The notes: generated from the letters alone by a model not told the origin. A stretch of DNA of 64,000 nt from Leclercia sp. AS011 (GCF_037152535.1 NZ_JBBCMA010000001.1:2418001-2482000); one strand, 5' to 3'. Counted from the first letter of the stretch, positions 33,280-42,987 are shown. Made by a program: numbers and translations.

Positions 33280-33292
33280 AATTTGTTAAATT
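33280..33292. promoter_or_regulatory. Candidate operator upstream of the RHH-like gene
   Basis: A 13-bp palindrome AATTTGTTAAATT lies about 22 bases before the RHH-like start, where self-repression by an RHH protein would be expected. Short AT-rich palindromes are common, so this is weak. The remaining 230 bases up to ffs are AT-rich and show no gene I can support. Confidence 0.25.
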
Positions 33293-33522
33293 AATACACG
33301 AAGTTATCATTATTATCCAGATATATATTGCCTGCTTATATATCATCAAAATGTCACACTTACCCTGCACAACATTTATGACAAAATAATGACAACCACA
33401 TTTCAGTATGATGACAATTAAGGAAATAAACAGGCCAGCCCAGAAATATATAATGTGCTGAATGTCGCGATGAGCAAGGGGCTGTGATGTCTGAAGAAGA
33501 AAATTTTGAAGGAGGCAGAAAT

Positions 33523-33636
33523 GGGTGGGGGCCCTGCCAGCTACATCCCGGCACACACGTCGTCTGCCCTGGCTGCTTCCTTCCGGACCTGACCTGGTGA
33601 ACAGAGTAGCGTTGCGGGAGAACCAACAGAGCCCCC
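33523..33636 (-). ncRNA. ffs: 4.5S RNA of the signal recognition particle
   Basis: A 114-nt RNA beginning GGGGGCTCTGTTGGTTCTCC and ending GGGCCCCCACCC, nearly identical to E. coli ffs. The conserved apical domain, with the GGTCAGGTCC and GGAAGCAGCC strands flanking the GGAA tetraloop, is intact; this binds Ffh for cotranslational membrane targeting. The ends pair to close one long hairpin. Its promoter is listed separately. Confidence 0.97.
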
Positions 33637-33668
33637 ATTGAGAGCGTTGTTAACCAACGCGCTGGCGC

Positions 33669-33697
33669 ATTATCACTGTACCAGATAGCAATTGCAA
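33669..33697 (-). promoter_or_regulatory. Sigma-70 promoter of ffs
   Basis: On the minus strand, TTGCAA (33697-33692) and GATAAT (33674-33669) are spaced 17 bases apart, followed by a GC-rich discriminator (GCGCC), typical of stable RNA promoters. The start would lie near 33662, giving a leader of about 25 nt that is removed from mature 4.5S RNA. Confidence 0.82.
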
Positions 33698-33807
33698 GTT
33701 AACTGCGTCCGGGTGATGGTTTATTGCGCAAAGCGTTTACAGAGTGCGCACATTCTTCCTGTCCTGCCGCGTAATCTTTATGATGCTCTCAACACAGGAG
33801 CAAAAAA

Positions 33808-34119
33808 ATGGACGAGCACGACTCATTTCCCCAGCGGGTCTGGCAGATAGTGGCCTCAATTCCAGAAGGGACAGTCACCACCTATGGCGAAGTGGCACGG
33901 CTGGCCGGTTCTCCGCGCGCGGCACGGCAGGTGGGCGGCGTGCTGAAACGGCTGCCGGAAGGAAGTACCCTGCCCTGGCATCGGGTGGTGAACCGCCACG
34001 GCGCGATCTCCTTAACCGGCCCTGATTTACAGCGTCAGCGTCAGGCCTTGCTCAGCGAAGGGGTGCAGGTATCAGGAAGTGGACAGATCGATTTGCAGCA
34101 GTACCGCTGGCGGTATTAA
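33808..34119 (+). CDS. atl: Alkyltransferase-like protein Atl (YbaZ)
   Basis: Binds O6-alkylguanine lesions and hands them to nucleotide excision repair, without transferring the alkyl group. The 103 residues match the C-terminal domain of MGMT, but the active-site PCHR is replaced by PWHR (56-59), as in all Atl proteins. The flipping tyrosine Y26 and arginine finger R40 are present. The start follows CAGGAG. E. coli's annotated protein is longer at the N-terminus, but that part is probably not conserved. Confidence 0.92.
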   Translation: MDEHDSFPQRVWQIVASIPEGTVTTYGEVARLAGSPRAARQVGGVLKRLPEGSTLPWHRVVNRHGAISLTGPDLQRQRQALLSEGVQVSGSGQIDLQQYRWRY

Positions 34120-34120
34120 A

Positions 34121-34144
34121 AGCCCCTCTCAGGCGAGAGGGGCT
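34121..34144. terminator. Bidirectional hairpin between atl and ybaY
   Basis: Perfect 10-bp arms AGCCCCTCTC and GAGAGGGGCT with loop AGGC lie between the convergent stops. AAAA precedes it, giving a U-tract for ybaY transcripts; the atl side lacks one. Confidence 0.75.
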
Positions 34145-34151
34145 GACGACA

Positions 34152-34721
34152 TTAAAGCTGGGTCGGAGCCGGGGTAGCCGTAGACGGGCTGACCTGAGTT
34201 GGCGAGGTGGACGGAACGGTAGTAGGTGCACCGCCGCCAGGCTGTAACGGCAATGAGGTCTGCTGAACCGGTACCAGTACCAGATCGGCTTTGGTGCCGC
34301 CCTGGTTAATGACCGGTTTCACGATATCGGTCATCAGCACAACCTTGTCATTAATGGTGATCGCAGCGCTCAGCAGGATACGGGCATTAGGCTGCACATC
34401 CGCCGGGTTAAACGGCAGTTCAAACTTGAACGGCGCCTGTTTACCTTCGGTACGGGTCGCCTGCTGCGCCAGTACTTTCGACGGTGAATCGGCCAGCGAG
34501 GCATCAGACAGGGTGACGGTTAATACCGCATCCGGCGGCAAAGCCACTTTCTGACGGATCCAGATGGTCCCGGAAACATTAGGCTGCTGAATGGTCGGCT
34601 GAGCCGCCACGCCAGCAGTATTTGGGTTTGGCGCTGGCGTCTGGATGTCTGCACTTTTATCCGCGCAGGCAGAGAGAGCAACCGCTACCGCTAAACCACT
34701 TAACACGTGCACGAGTTTCAT
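34152..34721 (-). CDS. ybaY: YbaY family lipoprotein
   Basis: Outer-membrane-type lipoprotein of unknown role, 189 residues. The signal peptide ends in lipobox LSAC with Cys19 as the lipidated residue, and Asp follows not at +2 but at +3 (CADKS gives Ala at +2), which favours outer-membrane sorting. A beta-rich YbaY/META-like domain (about 48-150) contains WIRQKVALPPDAVLTVTL. A Pro/Thr/Ser-rich low-complexity tail ends the protein. It matches E. coli YbaY except for small gaps in the linkers. Confidence 0.92.
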   Translation of the reverse strand: MKLVHVLSGLAVAVALSACADKSADIQTPAPNPNTAGVAAQPTIQQPNVSGTIWIRQKVALPPDAVLTVTLSDASLADSPSKVLAQQATRTEGKQAPFKFELPFNPADVQPNARILLSAAITINDKVVLMTDIVKPVINQGGTKADLVLVPVQQTSLPLQPGGGAPTTVPSTSPTQVSPSTATPAPTQL

Positions 34722-34929
34722 TGAGTTCTCCTTATCATCAATGCACCAGCGGGATCGATACCGCCAGATGAGTGGTTAATACCAGGTTAACGAGACTAAG
34801 TGTGGCACACATCACTTATTAATGCCTGGAATCTCCCTGTTATTCAGATTATTGCACCCATCGGACCACTTCCATTTCTGCGTTATACTCTGCCTATCTT
34901 TCGCCACGGCGTTTTAATTGAGGACGACT

Positions 34930-35790
34930 ATGAGTCAGGCACTAGGCAATCTGCTGACATTATTAAACCTGGAAAAAATTGAAGAAGGACTCTTTCGGGG
35001 ACAAAGCGAAGATCTGGGCTTGCGCCAGGTATTCGGCGGTCAGGTTGTGGGGCAGGCCCTCTACGCAGCTAAAGAGACAGTACCTGCAGAACGCTTTGTG
35101 CACTCCTTTCACAGCTACTTTTTGCGCCCTGGCGACAGCCAGAAACCGATCGTCTATGACGTGGAAGTCCTGCGCGACGGTAACAGCTTCAGCGCCCGTC
35201 GCGTGGCGGCCGTGCAGAACGGCAAACCAATCTTCTATATGACGGCGTCGTTCCAGGCCCCGGAGCCGGGCTATGAGCATCAGAAAACGATGCCCCCTGC
35301 TCCGGCACCGGATGACTTAAAGTCTGAAACGGACATTGCCCGCGCACTGGCGCATCTGCTGCCCCCTCAGGTGAAAGAGAAGTTTCTCTGCGACAAGCCG
35401 CTGGAGATCCGCCCGGTTGAGTTCCATAACCCGATGAAGGGCCATACCGCCGAGCCGGCGCGTCAGGTCTGGATCCGCGCTAACGGCACGGTGCCGGAAG
35501 ATTTCCGCGTCCACCAGTATCTGCTGGGTTACGCATCCGATTTCAACTTCCTGCCGGTTGCCCTGCAACCGCACGGCGTGGGCTTCCTGGAGAAAGGGAT
35601 GCAGGTTGCCACTATCGACCATTCGATGTGGTTCCACCGTCCGTTTGATATGAACGACTGGCTGCTGTACAGCGTGGAGAGTACCTCGGCGTCGAGCGCG
35701 CGCGGGTTTGTTCGCGGTGAGTTTTATACCCAGGACGGTGTGCTGGTAGCTTCTACGGTGCAGGAAGGGGTGATGCGCAACCGGGGATGA
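34930..35790 (+). CDS. tesB: Acyl-CoA thioesterase II
   Basis: Cleaves medium- and long-chain acyl-CoAs to free acid and CoA. The 286-residue double hot-dog protein is the same length as E. coli TesB, with catalytic D204, T228 and Q278 all in place (YASDFN, VATIDH, TVQEG). The start [10 protein letters not shown] follows TTGAGGACGACT; an in-frame ATG four codons earlier is less likely. It converges on amtB across a REP element. Confidence 0.96.
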   Translation: MSQALGNLLTLLNLEKIEEGLFRGQSEDLGLRQVFGGQVVGQALYAAKETVPAERFVHSFHSYFLRPGDSQKPIVYDVEVLRDGNSFSARRVAAVQNGKPIFYMTASFQAPEPGYEHQKTMPPAPAPDDLKSETDIARALAHLLPPQVKEKFLCDKPLEIRPVEFHNPMKGHTAEPARQVWIRANGTVPEDFRVHQYLLGYASDFNFLPVALQPHGVGFLEKGMQVATIDHSMWFHRPFDMNDWLLYSVESTSASSARGFVRGEFYTQDGVLVASTVQEGVMRNRG

Positions 35791-35798
35791 TGTAAAAA

Positions 35799-35874
35799 AG
35801 CCGGGTGGCGGCTTCGCCTTACCCGGCCTACGGTACGCTTTTGTAGGCCCGGTAAACGTAGCGCCACCGGGCAA
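35799..35874. repeat. REP/BIME-like element between tesB and amtB
   Basis: Two palindromes, GCCGGGTGGCGGCTTCGCC...ACCCGGC and GGCCCGGTAAACGTAGCGCC...CGGGC, joined by CTACGGTACGCTTTTGTAG. The organisation is that of the element at 3125-3192 and again it lies between two convergent genes. It likely forms the 3' end of both transcripts. Confidence 0.82.
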
Positions 35875-35884
35875 GACTCTCAAC

Positions 35885-37171
35885 TCACGCGTTATACGCA
35901 TTCTCGCCGTGGCTGTTGACGTCCAGACCTTCGCGCTCCTGCTCTTCCGGTACGCGCAGACCCACCGTCATGTCCGCCAGCTTGTAGCCGATAAAGGCCA
36001 CCACGCCGGACCAGACCACGGTGATGCCGATACTTTCCAGCTGCACCAGGACCTGATGACCCATGGTCACGCCTTCTGCGTAGCCGACGCCGCCCAGGGA
36101 GGTCGAGGCGAAGATGCCGGTCATAATGCAGCCGACGATGCCGCACACGCCGTGCACGCCAAAGACATCACAAGGATCGTCCACACGCAGCACACGTTTC
36201 AGCGCCGTGACGCCCCACAGACCCGCCAGGCCTGCCACAATCCCGACGATCAGCGCACCGCCGACACCGACAAAACCACAGGCCGGGGTAATGCCAACCA
36301 GACCCGCAATGGCACCGGAACAGGCACCCAGCAGGGAAGGTTTACCGCGTACCGCCCACTCGCCAAAGATCCAGGAGAGAATCGCACCCGCCGTCGCAAT
36401 CACGGTGTTCACGAAGGCCAGCGCCGCGATCTCGTTGGCTGCACTGGCGGAACCGGCGTTAAAGCCAAACCAGCCGAAGTAGAGGATCGCCGTACCGGTA
36501 AAGACCATCGGCAGGTTGTGCGGTTTGAAGGCCTCTTTGCCAAAACCAACGCGTTTGCCAATCAGGTATGCACCGACCAGGCCCGCCACCGCGGCGTTAA
36601 TGTGAACCACGGTACCGCCCGCAAAGTCCAGCGCGCCATGGGAAGCTAACAGACCGCCGCCCCAGACCATATGCGCCACCGGCACGTAGGAGAGGGTCAG
36701 CCACACCACCACGAAGATCAGCACCGCGGAAAAGCGAATACGTTCCGCCAGCGCCCCGACAATCAGGCCGACGGTGATACAGGCGAATGAGCCCTGGAAC
36801 GCCACGTGGATGTACTGATAGAAGCTGCCCATCACCGCGGTCAGCTCGATATTTTTCAGCATCGCCCAGTTGAAACTGCCGAAGAAGGCGTTGCCTTCAC
36901 CGAAGGCCAATGAATAGCCGTAGACCACCCACAGGACGCACACCAGAGCGAAAGTTACCGTCACCTGCGTGAGCATGGAGAGGACGTTTTTACCGCGGAT
37001 CAGGCCGCCGTAAAATAATGCAATCCCCGGAATGGTCATAAACAGCACCAGCGCGGTGCAAATCATCATAAAGGCGTTATCGGCTTTATCTGCGACCGCC
37101 GGTGCCGCCATTGCCAGCCCCGGCAGCAGTGCCAGAGACCCCAGACCTGCTTTGAGTGTTGTTGTGTTCAT
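35885..37171 (-). CDS. amtB: Ammonium channel AmtB
   Basis: Trimeric inner-membrane ammonia/ammonium channel. The 428-residue precursor has a cleaved signal peptide (about 1-22, ending MA|APAVAD) and 11 TM helices. The conduction-path twin histidines are H190 in VVHINAA (after HMVWG, H167) and the one in VFGVHGVCG. The start is the MNTTTLKAGL methionine behind GGGAGCGAG. It forms the glnK-amtB operon; GlnK blocks the channel when ammonium is ample. Confidence 0.95.
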   Translation of the reverse strand: MNTTTLKAGLGSLALLPGLAMAAPAVADKADNAFMMICTALVLFMTIPGIALFYGGLIRGKNVLSMLTQVTVTFALVCVLWVVYGYSLAFGEGNAFFGSFNWAMLKNIELTAVMGSFYQYIHVAFQGSFACITVGLIVGALAERIRFSAVLIFVVVWLTLSYVPVAHMVWGGGLLASHGALDFAGGTVVHINAAVAGLVGAYLIGKRVGFGKEAFKPHNLPMVFTGTAILYFGWFGFNAGSASAANEIAALAFVNTVIATAGAILSWIFGEWAVRGKPSLLGACSGAIAGLVGITPACGFVGVGGALIVGIVAGLAGLWGVTALKRVLRVDDPCDVFGVHGVCGIVGCIMTGIFASTSLGGVGYAEGVTMGHQVLVQLESIGITVVWSGVVAFIGYKLADMTVGLRVPEEQEREGLDVNSHGENAYNA

Positions 37172-37204
37172 TTTCTCGCTCCCTATCACTGTGTGCCTGA
37201 TGTT

Positions 37205-37543
37205 TTACAGTGCCGCTTCGTCGGCTTCGCCTGTACGAATGCGAATAACGCGTTGCAGCTCAGCAACGAAAATTTTGCCGTCGCCAATTTTGCCGGTGTA
37301 GGCGGCTTTACTAATTACGTCGATAACTTCATCCAGCTGATCGTCGGCGATTGCCACGTCAATCTTCACTTTTGGCAGGAAGTTGACGCTGTATTCCGCA
37401 CCACGGTACAGCTCCGCATGACCTTTCTGTCGCCCAAAGCCTTTCACCTCGGTGACGGTCAGTCCCTGAATACCCATAGAAGAGAGTGCTTCACGCACGT
37501 CTTCGAGCTTGAATGGTTTGATGACCACGGTAACCAGCTTCAT
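37205..37543 (-). CDS. glnK: Nitrogen regulatory PII protein GlnK
   Basis: Trimeric PII signal protein that senses 2-oxoglutarate and ATP/ADP, is uridylylated by GlnD and plugs AmtB through its T-loop. The 112 residues include the T-loop with Y51 (AELYRGAEYSVNF), the B-loop TGKIGDGKIFV, and the C-loop RIRTGE. It is the first gene of glnK-amtB, with 33 bases between them. It is driven by a sigma-54 promoter and an NtrC enhancer. Confidence 0.97.
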   Translation of the reverse strand: MKLVTVVIKPFKLEDVREALSSMGIQGLTVTEVKGFGRQKGHAELYRGAEYSVNFLPKVKIDVAIADDQLDEVIDVISKAAYTGKIGDGKIFVAELQRVIRIRTGEADEAAL

Positions 37544-37591
37544 ATATCTCTCCAGTCAGAATTCGGTAATGGCTCGCGAACTGATTAGTTA

Positions 37592-37608
37592 TTGCAAGGG
37601 GTGTGCCA
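37592..37608 (-). promoter_or_regulatory. Sigma-54 promoter of glnK-amtB
   Basis: TGGCACACCCCTTGCAA on the minus strand has the invariant -24 GG and -12 GC elements (consensus TGGCAC-N5-TTGC) at exact spacing. It ends about 48 bases before the glnK start codon. Confidence 0.93.
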
Positions 37609-37661
37609 GAATTAAAAAGAGAGGAAAGATGAGGCGTGGCGCTGAGAGGACGAAAAAAAAC

Positions 37662-37677
37662 GCACCATGACGGTGCA
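37662..37677. promoter_or_regulatory. NtrC (GlnG) enhancer site for glnK
   Basis: GCACCATGACGGTGCA, a perfect palindrome with 6-bp arms, matches the NtrC consensus GCACCA-N4-TGGTGC type. It is centred about 60-65 bp upstream of the -24/-12 element. A half-site (TTGCACCAA) lies at about 37693-37701 and may be a second, weaker site. Confidence 0.82.
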
Positions 37678-37739
37678 TGATGCGTTTCATTTTTGCACCA
37701 ACCGATTCAGCGGCTGGCAGGTTGCTTAATTTTAGTGCA

Positions 37740-39518
37740 TCAGGCGCTGAGCGACTCTTCGCGCGTGCTGGCCGCCAGCTCTTCACCGGCCAGCTGCAGC
37801 TGATACATCTGCCAGTAACGCCCTTTCGCCTCAAGCAGTTGCTTGTGGGTGCCGCGCTCAACCGCCTGGCCACGATGAAGCACCAGAATGGTATCGGCCT
37901 CGACAATGGTCGACAGGCGGTGGGCGATAACCACCAGAGTGGTGTGTTCACGCACTGCGGCCAGCGCCTGCTGGATCGCCTGCTCGGTGCCGGAATCAAT
38001 GCTGGCCGTGGCTTCATCAAGGATCAGCACCTGCGGCGTTTCAATCAGCACCCGGGCCAGGGCCAGCAGCTGTTTCTGCCCCACCGAGAGGTTATTCCCC
38101 TGCTCGCCCAGACGGGTTTGAATGCCGTCATGCAGGCCGCGGGCCAGCTCCGCCAGCTGAACTTTTTCCAGCACGTCCCATACCTGCTCCTCGCTGAACG
38201 GCCGCCCGAGCGTGACGTTGGCGAAGAAGGTATCGGCCAGCACCACCGGATCCTGCTGCACCATCGCCACCCCTTTACGCAGCGCGGCGTGGCTCAGGGT
38301 GGCGAGCGGACGCCCGTCGAGGCGAATCTCCCCTTCGGTGAGCGGGTAGTAGCCCATCAGCAGGCTGGCGAGAGTACTCTTACCGCTGCCGGTATGGCCC
38401 ACCAGCGCGACAAAGCTCCGGGAGGGCACCTTCAGATCGATGTCCTGTAAAACCAGCCGGTCATCGCGATAGGCGAAGGAGACCTTATCAAACTCAATGG
38501 TGCCGCTTTGCAGGTCACGATTGTCATTGCCGTAGGCCTGACGCGGGCGATCCATCAGCTCGAAGACGCGCTCGCCGGCAACCACCGCCTGCTGCAGCAT
38601 CGACTGCTGGGTGGTCAGCTCGATCAGCGGCTCGTTAAGACGGCCCAGATAGCTGATAAAGGCATACAGCACCCCGACCTCAATGGTGCCGCCAGCGGCA
38701 AAACCAAACTGCATCAGCAGCCCGCACAGCACCAGCGCCGAGAACAGGCTGAGCAGCGGGCGCAGGAGAAAACCATCCAACCGCAGGGTCTGCATGCGGG
38801 CCATATAGTGGGAGCGGCTGGCCTCGCCCATGCGCTCGCCAAAACGCTCCTGCTGGCGGAACTGCTGGATAACGCTCATGCCGTTGATCACTTCGTTGAA
38901 GCCATCGTTAATATCCGCCAGATAGGCCCGCACGCGGCGGACGATCGGCGTGCTGTAACGCTGGTAGATGATCATCACAATCATCACCGCCGGGAAGATG
39001 GCCATCGCCACCAGCGCCATGCGCCACTCGAGGCTGAACATCGCCACCAGCATGGCACCGACCAGGGCGGCGCTACGCAGCACCGTGGCTACCACCGTGA
39101 CATAGAGATCGCGGATCACTTCCGTATCGTTGGTGACGCGGGAGATGATCTGCCCGACGGGCTGAGTATCGAAGGCGCTCAGGGGCTGGCGCAGGGCGGC
39201 ATCCATCACGTCGGTACGTAACTGCTGCACCACCCCGACGGCCGCCTGGTTAAACAGCAGCGACTGGGCATAGTGCAGCCCGGCCGCCAGCAGCTGCAGG
39301 CCGATATAGGCCACCGCCAGCCCGGTCACCAGGCCGAGCGGAAGGTAGTTTTTAGCCACCATGTTGTCGATGAAATAGCTGATCAGCAGCGGGCCGGTCA
39401 CTTCGGCAATCGCCGCAATCCACAGCAGTACCACCGCCAGCGACAGCGGTTTGCGCCACGGCGAGCCATACGCCAGCAGGCGTTTAAGGGTGGGCCACAG
39501 CTGGGAAAAACTACGCAT
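37740..39518 (-). CDS. mdlB: MdlB, ABC exporter subunit
   Basis: Half-transporter of the multidrug/lipid-exporter ABC type: six TM helices in the N-terminal 320 residues, then an ATPase domain with Walker [10 protein letters not shown], signature LSVGQKQLL and Walker [10 protein letters not shown]. The signature second Gly position is Val (LSVGQ), as in E. coli MdlB. It partners MdlA, and its start overlaps the mdlA stop by eight bases. Physiological substrate is not known. Confidence 0.94.
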   Translation of the reverse strand: MRSFSQLWPTLKRLLAYGSPWRKPLSLAVVLLWIAAIAEVTGPLLISYFIDNMVAKNYLPLGLVTGLAVAYIGLQLLAAGLHYAQSLLFNQAAVGVVQQLRTDVMDAALRQPLSAFDTQPVGQIISRVTNDTEVIRDLYVTVVATVLRSAALVGAMLVAMFSLEWRMALVAMAIFPAVMIVMIIYQRYSTPIVRRVRAYLADINDGFNEVINGMSVIQQFRQQERFGERMGEASRSHYMARMQTLRLDGFLLRPLLSLFSALVLCGLLMQFGFAAGGTIEVGVLYAFISYLGRLNEPLIELTTQQSMLQQAVVAGERVFELMDRPRQAYGNDNRDLQSGTIEFDKVSFAYRDDRLVLQDIDLKVPSRSFVALVGHTGSGKSTLASLLMGYYPLTEGEIRLDGRPLATLSHAALRKGVAMVQQDPVVLADTFFANVTLGRPFSEEQVWDVLEKVQLAELARGLHDGIQTRLGEQGNNLSVGQKQLLALARVLIETPQVLILDEATASIDSGTEQAIQQALAAVREHTTLVVIAHRLSTIVEADTILVLHRGQAVERGTHKQLLEAKGRYWQMYQLQLAGEELAASTREESLSA

Positions 39519-41283
39519 CGGCGGCCTCCTCGTTCATTTCCGGCACCTCATCCAGCGCCGCTTCCAGTTGTTGATAGCGATACATATCGCGATACCAGCC
39601 CGGCTGCTCCGCCAGCTGTTCATGCTGTCCGCGCTGGGCAATATGCCCGTGCTGCATCACCAGAATTTCGCTCGCCTCGGTCAGGGCCGACAGACGGTGG
39701 GCACTGATGATCACCGTGCGCCCCTCTCCCCACTGGCGCAGGTTATGCAGGATCTGATGTTCGGTACGCCCATCCACGGCGGACAGGGCATCGTCGAGGA
39801 TCAGGATCTCGGCATTGAGCAGCAGCGCCCGGGCAATGGAAATACGCTGCTTCTGGCCGCCCGAGAGCATCACCCCGCGCTCGCCCACTTCGGTTTCATA
39901 GCCCTGAGGCAGGCGCAGAATATCCTCATGCACGCTGGCAAGACGGGCGACGTGCTCGATGGCTTCCCGGGTCGCTTCCGGGCAACCCAGCGCAATATTG
40001 TTGGCGACGCTATCGGAGAAGAGGAACGGCGTCTGGCTCACCACCGCCAGCCGGCTACGCCAGCTGTCGAGTTGCAGTTGAGTGAGCGGAATATCGTGGA
40101 AACGGATCTCGCCCTGGTCAATATCAAAGTGGCGCTGGATCAGGGAGAGCACGGTACTTTTCCCCGCCCCGGTCGGGCCACAGATCCCCAACATTTGCCC
40201 GGGTTGCAGCGTGAAATGGACGTTTTCAAGCGTCGTTTTTTCCGTATGCGGATAGGCAAAGGCCCGCACTGAGAAGTTCAGCTCGCCGCGCCCGTCCGGC
40301 ACGCGCTCGCTGCCGTCGTTGACCACCGGTGCTTCAGCGAGCATGGCGCGGATCCGGCTGTAGGCCGCGCTACCGCGCTCGACGATGTTGAACATCCAGG
40401 CCAGAGCCAGCATCGGCCAGATCATCAGCCCCAGATACATGGCAAAGCTGGTCAACTGGCCGAGGGTCAGCGAGCCGTTTATCACCATCCAGCTACCGCC
40501 GCCGATGGCCAGCAGATTAGCGGTGCCAATGGCGATATAAATGGTGGGATCAAAGCGGGCGTCGATCCGGGCAACGCGCAGGTTTTTGGCCCCGGTATCG
40601 GCAGCATCGGCAGCAAACAGCGCCGACTGGCGATCTTCCAGGCCGAAGGCTTTGATCATCCGGATACTGGTCAGGCTCTCCTGGGTCCGGTCGTTGAGCG
40701 AGGAAAACGCCGCCTGCGCCAGCTTGAAGCGCTGGTGCAACTGATCGCCGTAGCGTTTGATCGCCAGCGCCATAATGGGCATTGGCAGCAGCGCCAGCAG
40801 GGTCAACTGCCAGCTGATTTGGGTCGACATCACAATCAGTACCGCGCAGCCCATCACCAATGAGTCCACCAGGGTCAGTACCCCTTCCCCGGCGGCAAAG
40901 ACCACGCGATCCACGTCGTTAGTGGCGCGGGCAATCAGATCCCCGGTGCGGTGACGCAGGTAAAATTCCGGATGCTGGCGGCTGAGCTGACGGTAAAAAT
41001 CTTCCCGCAGCTCGACTGCCAGCTGGTAAGAGGCTCCGAACAGCAGCACGCGCCAGACATAGCGCAGCAGATAGACCACCACCGCTGTCAGCACCAGGGT
41101 GCCGATCCACATCATCACCCGTGCGGTGGTGTAATGCTGTTCCGTTACGCCATCCACGACATAGCCCACCACTTTTGGCGGGATGAGCTGCAGGACGGCA
41201 ATGATAATAAGCAGGGCCACTGCACCGAGATAGCGTCGCCACTCCCGGCGGAAGTACCAGCTTAACTGAGCAAATAATCGCAC
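39511..41283 (-). CDS. mdlA: MdlA, ABC exporter subunit
   Basis: Partner half-transporter of MdlB. TM domain (about 1-310), then ATPase domain with Walker [10 protein letters not shown], signature [10 protein letters not shown] and a Walker [12 protein letters not shown] that carries Asp instead of the catalytic Glu. The heterodimer therefore probably has one degenerate and one canonical ATP site, inferred from MdlB's intact Glu. The eight-base overlap with mdlB indicates coupled translation. decR lies 42 bases upstream on the same strand. Confidence 0.94.
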   Translation of the reverse strand: MRLFAQLSWYFRREWRRYLGAVALLIIIAVLQLIPPKVVGYVVDGVTEQHYTTARVMMWIGTLVLTAVVVYLLRYVWRVLLFGASYQLAVELREDFYRQLSRQHPEFYLRHRTGDLIARATNDVDRVVFAAGEGVLTLVDSLVMGCAVLIVMSTQISWQLTLLALLPMPIMALAIKRYGDQLHQRFKLAQAAFSSLNDRTQESLTSIRMIKAFGLEDRQSALFAADAADTGAKNLRVARIDARFDPTIYIAIGTANLLAIGGGSWMVINGSLTLGQLTSFAMYLGLMIWPMLALAWMFNIVERGSAAYSRIRAMLAEAPVVNDGSERVPDGRGELNFSVRAFAYPHTEKTTLENVHFTLQPGQMLGICGPTGAGKSTVLSLIQRHFDIDQGEIRFHDIPLTQLQLDSWRSRLAVVSQTPFLFSDSVANNIALGCPEATREAIEHVARLASVHEDILRLPQGYETEVGERGVMLSGGQKQRISIARALLLNAEILILDDALSAVDGRTEHQILHNLRQWGEGRTVIISAHRLSALTEASEILVMQHGHIAQRGQHEQLAEQPGWYRDMYRYQQLEAALDEVPEMNEEAADA

Positions 41284-41325
41284 GCGGTCTTTTCCTGAGG
41301 ATCGTATTCCGGCGGGGCCGGGAAG

Positions 41326-41784
41326 TTATTCAATGGGTAAGGCGGTGGTGTATTTTATCTGTTCCATCGCAAAGCTGGAGGTGACATTCGACAGACCTGG
41401 CACGCTGTTGACCAGCCGTTTATAGAAATCATCATAGCGTTTCATGTCCGCCACCTGAACGCGCATCAGGTAGTCGTATTCGCCCGCCATGCGCCAGAAG
41501 CCCAGCACTTCCGGCATCTCGGATACCACGCTGACGAACCCGCAGTACCAGTCGCTGCTGTGGTGCTGCGTTTTTATCAGAACAAACGCGGTCAGTCCAA
41601 GCCCCAGTTTTTCAGGATCGAGCAGCGCCACGCGTCCCAGCAGGATGCCTTCATCTTCGAGTCGCTTGAGGCGTTTCCAGCAGGGCGTGGTGGTCAGATT
41701 AACGGCATCCGCCAGCGCCTGCAAAGAGAGGGTGCAGTCGCTTTGCAGTAAGGACAGCAGCTTACGGTCAATTTTATCTAGCAT
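41326..41784 (-). CDS. decR: Lrp/AsnC-family regulator of cysteine detoxification DecR (YbaO)
   Basis: Cysteine-responsive activator of the Lrp/AsnC family. 152 residues: N-terminal helix-turn-helix (about 20-42, [21 protein letters not shown]) and a RAM ligand domain. The ATG giving [10 protein letters not shown] is chosen as in E. coli; a GTG two codons upstream is also open. It is divergent from cdsH, which encodes a cysteine desulfhydrase, so its target is likely next door, whereas in E. coli it controls cyuPA elsewhere. Confidence 0.93.
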   Translation of the reverse strand: MLDKIDRKLLSLLQSDCTLSLQALADAVNLTTTPCWKRLKRLEDEGILLGRVALLDPEKLGLGLTAFVLIKTQHHSSDWYCGFVSVVSEMPEVLGFWRMAGEYDYLMRVQVADMKRYDDFYKRLVNSVPGLSNVTSSFAMEQIKYTTALPIE

Positions 41785-41797
41785 ACCCACCCCCGCA

Positions 41798-41812
41798 GAG
41801 AAAATTTTTCTC
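41798..41812. promoter_or_regulatory. Candidate DecR operator
   Basis: Perfect 15-bp palindrome GAGAAAATTTTTCTC (7-bp arms around one base) in the divergent decR-cdsH region, 14 bases from the decR start. Position and symmetry suit autoregulation and cdsH control by DecR; AT-rich cores are common in Lrp-family sites. Confidence 0.45.
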
Positions 41813-41900
41813 CTTACATTCTATTTTAAAGGCCAGATAGCAACAATTTTTTCTGTGCTTTTCGCTATGCTGGGCACAAAATGACAAACGGATTACCGAG

Positions 41901-42947
41901 ATGAACAGCTCCTGGGTTAAAAACGCCATCAGTGAAATTAACGCCGATTATCAGCGCTCGGCGGACACGCACCTTATTCGCCTGACCCTGCCGGGTTTTG
42001 CCGGTATTCAGCTCTATCTGAAAGACGAAAGCACCCACCCCACCGGCAGTCTGAAGCACCGTCTGGCGCGCTCGCTGTTCCTGTACGGGCTGTGTAACGG
42101 CTGGATCAATGAAGGCACCACCATCATTGAATCCTCTTCCGGCTCAACCGCCGTTTCGGAAGCTTATTTCGCCCGCCTGCTCGGCCTGCCGTTTATCGCC
42201 GTGATGCCCTCCTGCACCGCAAAACGCAAAATCGAACAGATCGAATTTTACGGTGGTCGCTGTCACTTTGTGGAAAGCGCCTGTGAAATTTATGCCGCTT
42301 CGGAGATGCTGGCCCGGGAGCTGAACGGCCACTATATGGATCAGTTTACCTTTGCCGAACGGGCCACGGACTGGCGCGGCAACAACAACATTGCCGACAG
42401 TATTTTCCGCCAGATGCAAAATGAGCCCCATCCGGTGCCGGCCCATATCGTGATGAGCGCCGGAACCGGCGGCACCTCGGCCACCATTGGCCGCTATATT
42501 CGTTGCCAGGGCTACGATACCCGTTTGATGGTGGTGGATCCGCAGAACTCGGTGTTCCTGGATTACTGGCAGCAGCGCGATCCGGCCCTGCGCAGCCCGG
42601 TGGGCAGCAAAATCGAAGGTATTGGCCGCCCACGCGTTGAACCGTCGTTTATCCCGGATGTGGTGGACGAGATGCTCCGCGTACCGGATGCCGCCAGCGT
42701 CGCCACCGCCCACTGGCTGGAGACTCAGCTTGGCCGCAAGGTCGGGGCCTCTACCGGGACCAATATGTGGGGCGCATTACAGCTGGCAGCGCGGATGCGC
42801 GACGCCGGGCAAACCGGCTCGATCGTCACCCTGCTGTGCGACAGCGGTGAACGCTATCTGGACACCTACTATAATGCCGGGTGGGTGAAAGCCAACATTG
42901 GCGACGTGACGCCGTGGCTGGCGGAGATTGCCCGGCTGGTGAAATAA
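41901..42947 (+). CDS. cdsH: L-cysteine desulfhydrase, PLP fold-type II
   Basis: PLP enzyme of the cysteine synthase/cystathionine beta-synthase fold. The Schiff-base lysine is K52 in [10 protein letters not shown], the substrate loop SSSGSTA is at 78-84, and the phosphate-binding GTGGT at 188-192. The 348-residue protein resembles Salmonella CdsH, which degrades cysteine to pyruvate, ammonia and sulfide and likewise lies beside ybaO. Its position divergent from decR supports a role in cysteine detoxification. E. coli lacks it at this place. A cysteine synthase role is possible but less likely. Confidence 0.85.
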   Translation: MNSSWVKNAISEINADYQRSADTHLIRLTLPGFAGIQLYLKDESTHPTGSLKHRLARSLFLYGLCNGWINEGTTIIESSSGSTAVSEAYFARLLGLPFIAVMPSCTAKRKIEQIEFYGGRCHFVESACEIYAASEMLARELNGHYMDQFTFAERATDWRGNNNIADSIFRQMQNEPHPVPAHIVMSAGTGGTSATIGRYIRCQGYDTRLMVVDPQNSVFLDYWQQRDPALRSPVGSKIEGIGRPRVEPSFIPDVVDEMLRVPDAASVATAHWLETQLGRKVGASTGTNMWGALQLAARMRDAGQTGSIVTLLCDSGERYLDTYYNAGWVKANIGDVTPWLAEIARLVK

Positions 42948-42950
42948 AAA

Positions 42951-42972
42951 AAGCCAGACTTTCGTCTGGCTT
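42951..42972. terminator. Bidirectional terminator between cdsH and cof
   Basis: Arms AAGCCAGAC and GTCTGGCTT with loop TTTC sit between convergent stops, preceded by a run of A (U-tract for the cof side) and followed by TTGCTGG. Confidence 0.82.
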
Positions 42973-42987
42973 GCTGGAAGGGTCTCA

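Noticed and set aside
33278..33556. Open reading frame of about 92 codons running from the AT-rich gap into ffs on the minus strand
   Set aside because: It overlaps the 4.5S RNA gene, has no recognisable domain, poor composition and no ribosome binding site; it is a chance frame.
33523..33636. ffs as an integration site for a genomic island
   Set aside because: No integrase, no duplicated RNA end and no direct repeats were found; the accessory genes nearby lack mobility functions.
33808..34119. Inactivated DNA methyltransferase because its active-site cysteine is Trp
   Set aside because: PWHR is the defining feature of alkyltransferase-like proteins, so the change is normal rather than a loss.
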